Shown here: positions 1 to 6,408 of the stretch, in pieces | Position numbering within the stretch: position 1 is the first letter of the stretch | Layout: every line of letters begins with the position of its first letter | Assembly (NCBI GenBank): GCA_020354155.1 | Contig: CP070644.1 | Location: forward strand, 2,266,623 to 2,281,811 | Length of the DNA stretch: 15,189 bases | Origin: Nitrospiraceae bacterium | GTDB lineage: Bacteria; Nitrospirota; Thermodesulfovibrionia; UBA6902 | Reading direction: 5' to 3' | Notes under the pieces: generated by a model | What the model was told of the DNA's origin: nothing | The model's input: only the letters and a program-made list of their open reading frames with translations | Database searches by the model: none | Program-made: the position numbers and the translations under genes

Positions 1-122
1 GTGAGATTATATCCAGGGCCCTCTTCAGAAACATTGCTGATAAGGCCTTCATAGGCCCTGCCCCGGGATAATATTTTTGCGTTCAAGGTGACGGGGCATC
101 GGTTATTTTTTCTGTGTTCCAT
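1..122 (-). CDS. PilZ domain protein, partial (3' end outside window)
   Basis: A short open frame starts at ATG 122-120 and runs off the left edge, giving 40 codons. It begins MEHRKNNRCPVTLNAKIL and carries both halves of the PilZ cyclic-di-GMP-binding signature: RxxxR (R4 to R8) at the extreme N-terminus and NxSxxG (N30, S32, G35) about 22 residues later. The PilZ family binds cyclic-di-GMP with these residues and passes the signal to motility, secretion or polysaccharide machinery. The start overlaps the last 20 bp of the GGDEF-EAL gene in another frame, and a GGGAG purine run lies just upstream, so translational coupling is likely. The overlap with a cyclic-di-GMP enzyme supports the reading. 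The rest of the protein, including any second domain, is not visible. Confidence 0.75.
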   Translation of the reverse strand, partial: MEHRKNNRCPVTLNAKILSRGRAYEGLISNVSEEGPGYNL

Positions 123-1896
123 TTCTCCCGTTCGATCCTGAATGTACTGCTTCTTCGAGGTCGATCTCAAACAGGAAAAAGTTCGTCACCTCGTCAACAG
201 GTACTGGCGGGCTCAGGAGATAGCCCTGCATCTCATCGCATCCGATCTCACGGAGGAACTGAAGCTGCTCCCCTGTCTCCACGCCTTCTGCAACCACGCG
301 GAGATTAAGGCTGTGTGCCATGGCTATCATTGCCTTCACAATGGTAGCATCCTCTTTATTTTTTGTTATATCCTGAACAAAAGAGCGGTCAATTTTAACA
401 ATGTCCAGTGGAAATTTTTTAAGATAGTTAAAGGATGAATACCCTGTGCCAAAATCATCCATTGAGAGCTGCACTCCCATGCTCTTGAGCTTCTCAAGCA
501 TTTTGATCGTACTCTCAGCGTCCTTCATGATCACCGTTTCTGTTATCTCAAGTTCAAGGGAGGCCGGGGGAAGACCGGAATCATCAAGGACCTTTTCAAC
601 AACCTGGATCAGGCTTGAGTGTTTAAACTGTTCTCCTGATATATTTAATGATACAGCCATGTGGGTATCTGACTTCCCTCCCTGCTGCCATGTCCAGTTC
701 TGTTTGCAGGCAGTATTCAGTACCCACTCGCCTATGGGTATGATAAGGCCGGTGTCTTCCGCAAGGGGGATAAATTTCCCAGGGGGAAAGAGGCCCAGTT
801 CAGGGTGCTGCCATCTGATAAGGGCCTCAGTGGCAACAACCCTGTTGGTGGATAGCTCCATACGGGGCTGGTAATACAGCAGCAGTTCCTGATGCTCTAT
901 GGCCTTTCGAAGGCTGTTCTCCATCATAAGCCTCTCAAAGGCAGAGGCATTCATGGATTGCTTGTAAAACTGAAAATTATTTTTTCCCTGTTCCTTTGCA
1001 TGATACATAGCAGTATCGGCATTTCTGAGGAGATGATCTGCGTCCTCTCCATCTAAAGGATAAATAGCTATCCCGATACTTCCTGATATGTACACCTCAT
1101 GGCCTTCAATAAGAAAAGGGTGTGTAATACTTGTAAGGACACGCTGGGCTACTTTAGCTGCTGACTCCGCTGACTCTATTTCAGAGAGAAGGATGGTAAA
1201 TTCGTCTCCTCCTAGACGGGCCACGGTGTTACTGACGGAATTCAGAACTGGTCGAGAAACAGTGTCAGATGTGCGGAGGCATTTTATTATCCTATCGCTT
1301 ATGCCCTGCAGCAGCAGATCGCCGGCTCGATGCTCAAAGGTGTCATTGATACGCTTGAAGTTATCAAGATCCAGAAAGAGCACCGCAAGATTTGAACTGT
1401 TCCGTTCCCCATGGGCAAGGGCCTGTTTGAGCCGGTCATTGAAGAGGGTACGGTTCGGGAGATTGGTAAGGCTGTCATAATAGGCCATATGGAGTATTCG
1501 GTCTTCGGCCTTTTTGTTCTTTATGGCATAACGGACTGATCGGTCAAGGAGGTAAGAGTTTATCTCGCTTTTACTCAGATAGTCGGCGGCACCGGCATTC
1601 ATGGCCTCAATATCAGTTTCATTATTCCCCTGACCAGTAAGCATGATGACAGGAGTAGTGCAGTCATGGTTAATTACCTCTTTCAGAAGGTCCAGGCCTG
1701 AATGCGCACCGAGATTATAATCAAAGAGAAAGACATCGTATTGTTTGCTGCCTATCAGTTCAAGCGCATCCTCGTAGGAAGATGCCCATTCCAGTTCATA
1801 CTCCCGCTCCTCAACCTCTGCAAGGAGTTCCTTTGTAACAATGTAATCATCTTCGTCATCATCAACAAGGAAAATTTTGATTTTATCTTTATTCAT
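103..1896 (-). CDS. Response regulator with GGDEF and EAL domains (cyclic-di-GMP turnover)
   Basis: 597 aa cytoplasmic protein. Residues 1-125 form a receiver with acidic pocket D12-D14, phospho-acceptor D59, T87 and K109. A GGDEF domain follows (about 135-310) with intact GGDEF at 229-233, then an EAL domain (about 330-575) with EAL at 357-359, N418, the DDFGTG motif at 480-485, K501 and E537. Both catalytic signatures look intact, so it may make and degrade cyclic-di-GMP, with phosphorylation of D59 as the switch. Compared with common GGDEF domains, about 12 residues are inserted between the RTSD inhibitory-site motif (208-211) and GGDEF, so the I-site spacing is abnormal. The start follows the upstream receiver gene by 20 bp. 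No strong ribosome-binding site is visible, which suggests coupled translation. It overlaps the PilZ gene downstream. Confidence 0.93.
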   Translation of the reverse strand: MNKDKIKIFLVDDDEDDYIVTKELLAEVEEREYELEWASSYEDALELIGSKQYDVFLFDYNLGAHSGLDLLKEVINHDCTTPVIMLTGQGNNETDIEAMNAGAADYLSKSEINSYLLDRSVRYAIKNKKAEDRILHMAYYDSLTNLPNRTLFNDRLKQALAHGERNSSNLAVLFLDLDNFKRINDTFEHRAGDLLLQGISDRIIKCLRTSDTVSRPVLNSVSNTVARLGGDEFTILLSEIESAESAAKVAQRVLTSITHPFLIEGHEVYISGSIGIAIYPLDGEDADHLLRNADTAMYHAKEQGKNNFQFYKQSMNASAFERLMMENSLRKAIEHQELLLYYQPRMELSTNRVVATEALIRWQHPELGLFPPGKFIPLAEDTGLIIPIGEWVLNTACKQNWTWQQGGKSDTHMAVSLNISGEQFKHSSLIQVVEKVLDDSGLPPASLELEITETVIMKDAESTIKMLEKLKSMGVQLSMDDFGTGYSSFNYLKKFPLDIVKIDRSFVQDITKNKEDATIVKAMIAMAHSLNLRVVAEGVETGEQLQFLREIGCDEMQGYLLSPPVPVDEVTNFFLFEIDLEEAVHSGSNGRNGTQKK

Positions 1897-1916
1897 TCTT
1901 ATTCAGTTCGTATTAT

Positions 1917-2366
1917 TCAGTTTTGCGGCAGCTGGACGATCTGAAACCAGTACTGGGCCAGGTTTGATATGACAAAAACCAGCCCCTCAAAAGACACCGG
2001 CTTTGTGATAAAGGAATTGACCCCCAGATCGTAGGTACGGTAAATGTCTTCCTCAGCCTTTGAGGTCGTGAGCACAACAATGGGTATCTGCCTGAGGTCC
2101 GGGTCTGCCTTAATCTCCCGCAGCGCCTCCCTGCCGTCCTTCCTTGGCATATTCAGATCAAGGAGTATCAGTCCCGGCCTGGGGGAGTCGGCAGGATCTT
2201 CGAATTTTCCCCGACGGTAAAGATAGTCGATCAGCTCCTCACCGTCAACAACAAAGCGCATCTCATTTGTCAATCGTGATTCTTCAAGGGCCTCCTTTGT
2301 CATTATGCGGTCATCTTCATCGTCATCAGCCATGAGGATAGTTATTGACTGTTTTTTATGATCCAT
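1917..2366 (-). CDS. Single-domain response regulator (Rcp1-like receiver), copy 1
   Basis: 149 aa, a receiver only, with no output domain. The acidic pocket is D14-D16, the phospho-acceptor is D70 in LILLDLNMPRKDG, the switch threonine is T100/T101 and the conserved lysine is K122 followed by P. This is the Rcp1-like type usually served by phytochrome-type or PAS-type HisKA kinases. An in-frame GTG six bases upstream could also start it, but that codon lies inside the AAAGGAGGT ribosome-binding site, so ATG 2366 is preferred. The first 11 bp overlap the end of a kinase remnant. The protein matches the other receiver of this window at about 110 of 149 positions (74%, hand alignment). Its own kinase is reduced to a fragment, so its phosphodonor may be the intact kinase at 5194-2882. 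Confidence 0.92.
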   Translation of the reverse strand: MDHKKQSITILMADDDEDDRIMTKEALEESRLTNEMRFVVDGEELIDYLYRRGKFEDPADSPRPGLILLDLNMPRKDGREALREIKADPDLRQIPIVVLTTSKAEEDIYRTYDLGVNSFITKPVSFEGLVFVISNLAQYWFQIVQLPQN

Positions 2367-2526
2367 CTGCACCTCCTTTAATATGTTTCACCGGCAGGGT
2401 TACGATAAATGATGCACCCTTTCCGGGTGAGCTTTTCGCAATAATTTTTCCCTTATGCCGTTCGACAATCCGCTTGCATATGGAGAGCCCTATTCCAGTG
2501 CCTTCATAGTGCTGTCTGCCATGCAG
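2356..2526 (-). pseudogene. C-terminal remnant of a second histidine kinase (HATPase end only)
   Basis: The frame from 2526 to the TAA at 2358-2356 encodes LHG...YEGTGIGLSICKRIVE..., the G2 box and last strands of a histidine kinase ATPase domain. It ends 11 bp inside the downstream receiver gene, as an intact kinase-receiver pair would. Over 46 residues it matches the end of the intact kinase in this window at 34 positions (74%, hand count). Immediately upstream of the first matching codon is an in-frame TAG, and nothing kinase-like precedes it. The HisKA, N and G1 boxes and all sensor domains are absent, so it cannot be an active kinase. There is no usable start codon, so it is a relic whose 3' end still carries the receiver's ribosome-binding site. 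Confidence 0.88.
2371..2379 (-). promoter_or_regulatory. Ribosome-binding site of receiver copy 1
   Basis: AAAGGAGGT on the minus strand is a near-perfect Shine-Dalgarno sequence ending 4 bases before ATG 2366. It overlaps the alternative GTG at 2372 and so decides the start in favour of the ATG. It lies inside the kinase remnant's reading frame. Confidence 0.8.
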
Positions 2527-2602
2527 CTACACATATAGTGAGTAAAAAAATTATCTGAACTGCCCGGTCCTTAAAAAACAATGTCTTCCCCCTCTTTTGC
2601 AT

Positions 2603-2694
2603 TAAGCTACTGAGATTCATACAGTTAGACTGTATGAATATAGCCGCTTATGTACCGTTAGAGATATATGTATAGATAATCGGATAAGCTACTG
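2603..2694. repeat. 10-bp direct repeat TAAGCTACTG flanking a hairpin segment
   Basis: TAAGCTACTG occurs at 2603-2612 and again at 2685-2694 (82-bp offset). The 72 bp between the copies include the perfect inverted repeat. The layout could be the footprint of a small mobile or non-autonomous element, but no transposase or terminal inverted repeats are seen. Confidence 0.5.
2615..2639. repeat. Perfect inverted repeat, 10-bp arms, 5-nt loop
   Basis: ATTCATACAG (2615-2624), TTAGA, CTGTATGAAT (2630-2639). The arms are perfectly complementary. It is not followed by a T-run on either strand, so an operator, a recombination site or a remnant of a mobile repeat is more likely than a terminator. Confidence 0.7.
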
Positions 2695-2756
2695 TAAATC
2701 TTTAGGAAAATGAGCTGTCTCCTGTTCTGTTTGTCAATAAGAAAACGTATGCGACT

Positions 2757-2794
2757 GAGAGATCTTAGATTTCTCCCTTCGGTCGAAATAACAC
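2757..2794. repeat. Dispersed intergenic repeat-like sequence
   Basis: On the minus strand this reads TTATTTCGACCGAAGGG, followed by GAGAAATCT and its imperfect inverted copy (left arm 2757-2765, right arm 2767-2775, one mismatch). If translated, it gives the phrase STEGRNL, which turns up in many spurious small ORFs in unrelated bacterial genomes and which I recognise as the mark of a widespread dispersed repeat. Copy number in this genome cannot be judged from one window. Confidence 0.5.
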
Positions 2795-2881
2795 TCATTT
2801 TCAAAAGACATTTTTTAAAAGTGAGAAGGCAACTTGAGAGATCAGGAGGCGGCTGGTGCGCAAAACTCAATGTCCATTCAA

Positions 2882-5194
2882 TCAGACCGGGTTGGTATCT
2901 TCCTGCGTTACAGGAAGTGTCACGATAAACGACGATCCCTCTCCGGGAGTGCTGTGTGCCGATATTTTCCCCCGGTGTCTCTCTGCGATTTTGCGACAGA
3001 TAGACAGACCAATGCCGGTGCCCTCATACTGAGCTTTACCGTGCAGGCGCTGAAATACACCGAATATCCGGTCTGAGTATTTTTCATCAAAGCCAATGCC
3101 GTTGTCTTCCACAACAATTTCGTAGTACTCCCTGCCATCCCCCTCCTGCTCCAAGCTGCCGTTCTGTGCTTTAAAATGCCCATGAACCTTTATTTCAGGG
3201 GCTGCGTCCTCTTTTGAAAACTTCAGTGCATTGCCGATGAGGTTCTGCAGCACCTGCTGGATCTGTAGGGGGTCACCATCAATAGTTGCCATCTCTGATA
3301 TTTCCACCCGACCACCGCTCTGTTCAATGCTCACTTCAAGGTCTTCGATGACTGACTCAGCAGCCTTCTTCAAATCTACCTGTTCAAAGGGGACTGCCCG
3401 GGTTCTTATTCTTGAGAACGAAAGCAGTCCATTAATGAGGTTCTTCATACGTCTTGCTGCATTCTGCATTCGTTCCAGATAATCTCTGCCCTGTTCATCT
3501 ATGCTGTCGCCGAATTTTGACTTGAGCCGATCGCCAAAGGTAAGGATCTTACGTAACGGCTCCTGCAGGTCATGCGAGGCAACATAGGCAAACTCCTGGA
3601 GCTCTGCATTATTCCGCTCCAGTCTCTCACTGTAATCTATGAGATCCTGCTCTGCCCTGTTGCGCACCAGGATCTCTGCCTCAAGCATATCATTCGTCCT
3701 TGCTATTTCTTCCGTACGCTCCTTCACCTTTTCTTCCAGTTCATTGTGTGATTGTATCAGTATGTCCTGTGCCATTTTAATTTCCGTTATGTCCTGAAGG
3801 ATAACAATCGTTCTCATCACTCCCTGATCATCATCCATTACTGAATATGAGCCAAGCATGCAGATTTCTTCCCCGCTCTGTTTTCTCAATCTTGTTTCCA
3901 ATCCCACCAATAAACCGTCTTGAGCCAACATCCCTTTATCAGGTAGTGTTCCAGTCTTTGCGAACAGCATCGATAACGGTTCAGAAAGCAGTTCGCTCAT
4001 GGTGTAGCCCAGGGTCTTGCACGTTGCCTCATTGGCGTCAATAATGTTCATCACATCATCAAGGACTATGAGACAATTTGTCATGTTCTTTATGATCTTC
4101 TCAATATAGGTTTTCTCCACCTCTAACTTCTTCTGTGAAGTCCCAACCTTATCCACCATTTCATTAAATGTATCGGCTAGATCTCCTACTTCATCTTTTG
4201 TGGTTACAACGGCGCGGGCACTCATATCACCCCGGGCAACCCTTCTGGCACTGCTCGATATTGCTATGATTGGATCCCCTATGCTCCTCGCCAGCCGGAT
4301 AGCTATAAGCAGGCTGACACCAAGAATGAGAATAGCGAGTATGATAAAAACATAAAACAGCTGAACGTAGATACGACTCATAATGGCGTACGGCAAAGAG
4401 GCAACAAGGTACCAGTCCCTGTTATGAAGCTGAGTATAAATAGAGAGACTGTCAACCCCGAGAAATGTATCCCTGACCAGGGTCTGTCCACTATTCATAA
4501 TTTCAGCAATACCATCCGGGGTAGCAATAACCTTTTCTCCTATGTGCTGTTCTTTGGAGTGGGCTATAACTGTGCCATTCTTGTCGATAAGTACAAGAAC
4601 CGTACTGTTCAGTCCGGCGAGTGTGGAAAGATATTTTGACAGACTCCCGGCAGGAATCTGGCCCGTCAGGATTCCAAGAAATGTGTTGCCAAAGTAGCTT
4701 TGCTTCGAAAGGGCAAGAGTCATAACTTTTTCGGAAAGTTCCGGGCTGTCCATAAAAGAAGAAATAACAACCTTATTTGGTGAACTGATAGCCTCCTGCA
4801 GAAAACCCGACATATCATGCTGTATAAGGTCGTCTTCCTTCCTCCCGCCAACCACCTTTATTTCCTCATATCCATCTTTATCAATAAAACTGAGAACCGG
4901 AAATGTATTGCTATAGTTCATGAGGAGCAGTGCAAGGGGAATATTTCGGTATCTTTGATAGGAAGTAAATTCCTCGCTATCAGCAATCCTCATTAACTTT
5001 TCCTGCTGCTTGCGGAGAAAGCTCTCTAAATCTGTTGAAAAGTGTTCCGCCTGAAATTGAAGTTCCTGCTTGTAGGAGTCGCTGATTGAGGTGGTGATTA
5101 TATAGAAACCGGCAGCACCTCCTATCGCTATTGCAACAAAAACCAGCGACATAAAGGCAAGAACCAGTCTTGACTTGATTGAACGGTTAATCAT
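2882..5194 (-). CDS. Membrane sensor histidine kinase (Cache-HAMP-PAS-HisKA-HATPase)
   Basis: 770 aa. Membrane segment 1 is at about 9-33, followed by a periplasmic region of about 240 residues whose second half looks like a double Cache domain. Membrane segment 2 is at about 276-301, then HAMP (about 300-355), PAS (about 365-480), a charged coiled coil (about 480-530) and HisKA with phospho-acceptor H541 in the SHDLQEPLRK context typical of phytochrome-type kinases. The ATPase domain has the N box NLIGNALKFS, D697 in EDNGIGF and the GTGIGLSIC box near 725. All catalytic motifs are intact. It lacks a fused receiver and should phosphorylate the single-domain receivers on either side. ATG 5194 is preceded by AGGA and lies 6 bp after the stop of the decayed binding-protein gene. 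Such proximity suggests the binding protein once supplied ligand to the Cache domain. Confidence 0.94.
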   Translation of the reverse strand: MINRSIKSRLVLAFMSLVFVAIAIGGAAGFYIITTSISDSYKQELQFQAEHFSTDLESFLRKQQEKLMRIADSEEFTSYQRYRNIPLALLLMNYSNTFPVLSFIDKDGYEEIKVVGGRKEDDLIQHDMSGFLQEAISSPNKVVISSFMDSPELSEKVMTLALSKQSYFGNTFLGILTGQIPAGSLSKYLSTLAGLNSTVLVLIDKNGTVIAHSKEQHIGEKVIATPDGIAEIMNSGQTLVRDTFLGVDSLSIYTQLHNRDWYLVASLPYAIMSRIYVQLFYVFIILAILILGVSLLIAIRLARSIGDPIIAISSSARRVARGDMSARAVVTTKDEVGDLADTFNEMVDKVGTSQKKLEVEKTYIEKIIKNMTNCLIVLDDVMNIIDANEATCKTLGYTMSELLSEPLSMLFAKTGTLPDKGMLAQDGLLVGLETRLRKQSGEEICMLGSYSVMDDDQGVMRTIVILQDITEIKMAQDILIQSHNELEEKVKERTEEIARTNDMLEAEILVRNRAEQDLIDYSERLERNNAELQEFAYVASHDLQEPLRKILTFGDRLKSKFGDSIDEQGRDYLERMQNAARRMKNLINGLLSFSRIRTRAVPFEQVDLKKAAESVIEDLEVSIEQSGGRVEISEMATIDGDPLQIQQVLQNLIGNALKFSKEDAAPEIKVHGHFKAQNGSLEQEGDGREYYEIVVEDNGIGFDEKYSDRIFGVFQRLHGKAQYEGTGIGLSICRKIAERHRGKISAHSTPGEGSSFIVTLPVTQEDTNPV

Positions 5195-5200
5195 GCTATC

Positions 5201-5749
5201 CTACTCTATCGTCACAGCGCCGTATTGTGTAATAATTTTTTGCCCCATTGTGCTATAAAGATAATCAACAAATGATTTTTGCGAGTCTTTTCAGTTCCCC
5301 CTTCCAGACGATGCCAAAACGTATATGCGACCCCTGTGACCACCAACCTCGTTCCGCATTGTAATCTTTCCTGAGAAAATGGCATTGATCTCATCGGCCG
5401 CAAGACTGTCAACATTCACGTTTGGGTTGGCCACAAAGACTACTGGTGAAAGAGCAAAGGCCTTGTGACTGAGGTTATACTTTTCTTCCTTCTTTTTAGT
5501 TGGCCTGGCAACTCTGCCAAGGTCGCAGTTACCGAGTCCTGTTTCCCGTACGCCGCCACCAATTCCGATACTGTCAGGAACCCTGATTGATGTACCCGGG
5601 TATCCCTTTTCATAAGCACGTGCAAGAGAACGGAGCAGTTCCTGGCTGTCCCCTGTGCCGAATATGGTAATTGTTTCTCCTGCGGCGGCAACACTGCAGG
5701 CAATCAGGATTGTCAGCACAGCAACAATACATACTGTTATGTTTCTCAT
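5201..5749 (-). pseudogene. Decayed periplasmic phosphate-binding-like protein (PstS-like)
   Basis: ATG 5749 with AAGGAG upstream starts a signal peptide (MRNITVCIVAVLTILIACS, cleavage near AAAGET). About 120 residues of a PstS-like binding protein follow, with FGTGDSQELLRSLA, IGIGGGVRE and INAIFSGKIT. After GRIYV the frame fails and stops at 5291-5293. The family's C-terminus is still encoded downstream, but split over two frames: IRFGIVWKGELKRLAK in one, then SFVDYLYSTMGQKIITQYG with a final TAG at 5203-5201 in the original frame. The two pieces join at a run of five A (5276-5280), consistent with a one-base insertion. Some 80-90 middle residues expected for this family are missing, which points to an internal deletion. 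Over half the ligand-binding fold is gone, so a functional product is unlikely. Confidence 0.82.
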
Positions 5750-5818
5750 ATTGTTGTGCTCCTTGGCATTATTCTGTGTAGTCAATTCCATCAGGATCTT
5801 TCAATCCTTTTAGATAAG

Positions 5819-6280
5819 TCAGGCTTTTACTTTTTCAAGAGGCAGTTCCACGATTTCCAGCCAGTACAGTGCCAGACTTTTCATAACCTCTACCAGCCCT
5901 TGAAAGGACACGGGCTTTATGATAAAGGAATTCACCCCAAGGTCATAGGTGCGCAGGATGTCCTCCTCTGCCTTGGATGTGGTCAGTACAATAATGGGTA
6001 TCCGCCTCAGTTCAGGATCTGCCTTTATCTCTTTCAGCGCCTCCCTGCCGTCCTTTCTCGGCATGTTAAGATCAAGGAGAATAAGACCGGGACGGGGCGC
6101 CTTCTCAGCATCGGCATATTCGCCCTGACGCCGCAGATAGTCCATCAGTTCTTCACCGTCCTCTACAAAACGCAGTTCGTTGTGCAGTCGTGATTCCTCA
6201 AGGGCATCCTTTGTCATGAGACGATCATCTTCGTCGTCATCGGCCATAAGAATAATGACGGTTTTTTTCGCTGCAGTCAT
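5819..6280 (-). CDS. Single-domain response regulator (Rcp1-like receiver), copy 2
   Basis: 153 aa receiver without output domain. It has acidic pocket D14-D16, phospho-acceptor D70, the T100/T101 switch and K122-P. It aligns without gaps to the receiver at 2366-1917, with about 74% identity that is highest around the phosphorylation site and lowest at residues 51-60 and the C-terminus. The start ATG 6280 follows a GGAAGGGGA purine stretch. It lies 69 bp upstream of the decayed binding-protein gene and in the same direction, so it probably leads the transcript that includes the intact kinase. Output must be through protein contact or phosphotransfer. The last residues (LEKVKA) extend beyond copy 1. 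Confidence 0.92.
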   Translation of the reverse strand: MTAAKKTVIILMADDDEDDRLMTKDALEESRLHNELRFVEDGEELMDYLRRQGEYADAEKAPRPGLILLDLNMPRKDGREALKEIKADPELRRIPIIVLTTSKAEEDILRTYDLGVNSFIIKPVSFQGLVEVMKSLALYWLEIVELPLEKVKA

Positions 6281-6408
6281 TGCCTGTCCCCTTCCGGTAA
6301 AAAGATACTATTCACCAACGTACATGTAAGCTTTTAATCGGCAAAAGGGGGCAAAATCTTAATGGGATATATCCGTTAAAGGAAAAAAGAGTAAAAGGTG
6401 GGAATACG

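Larger units (their letters stand above)
2527..2881. other. 355-bp non-coding gap between intact kinase and kinase remnant
   Basis: No convincing gene is present on either strand. The stretch is AT-rich compared with its neighbours. It holds a perfect inverted repeat (2615-2639), a 10-bp direct repeat (2603-2612 and 2685-2694) and a sequence resembling a dispersed bacterial intergenic repeat (2757-2794). No T-tract follows the hairpin in either direction, so it is not a standard terminator. This gap marks the junction between the intact module and the truncated one. Confidence 0.7.

Noticed and set aside
2504..2602. Small minus-strand ORF of 32 codons with a hydrophobic stretch, spanning the kinase-remnant junction
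   Set aside because: No ribosome-binding site, and half of it reads the kinase relic in the wrong frame. Most likely chance.
2658..2870. 70-codon minus-strand ORF containing STEGRNL
   Set aside because: It is the translation of a dispersed repeat-like sequence, with no start signal and no protein family.
5291..5293. In-frame TGA considered as a selenocysteine codon, because the original frame continues to the family's C-terminus
   Set aside because: The residues just before the TGA belong to the family only when read in another frame, so a deletion plus frameshift explains it better. No SECIS-like hairpin is evident.
5212..5415. 67-codon minus-strand ORF overlapping the end of the binding-protein gene
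   Set aside because: It is a third frame over the decayed gene. The two other frames carry the family's conserved C-terminus, and this one carries nothing recognisable.
5793..5808. Short inverted repeat AGGAT/ATCCT after receiver copy 2 as a terminator
   Set aside because: Only a 5-bp stem and no T-tract on the transcribed strand.
6340..6374. Direct repeat GGCAAAA (6340-6346, 6350-6356) and palindrome GGATATATCC (6365-6374) in the 128-bp gap before receiver copy 2
   Set aside because: Too short to separate from chance. There is no terminator or riboswitch architecture, and the resemblance to cyclic-di-GMP riboswitch cores is superficial.
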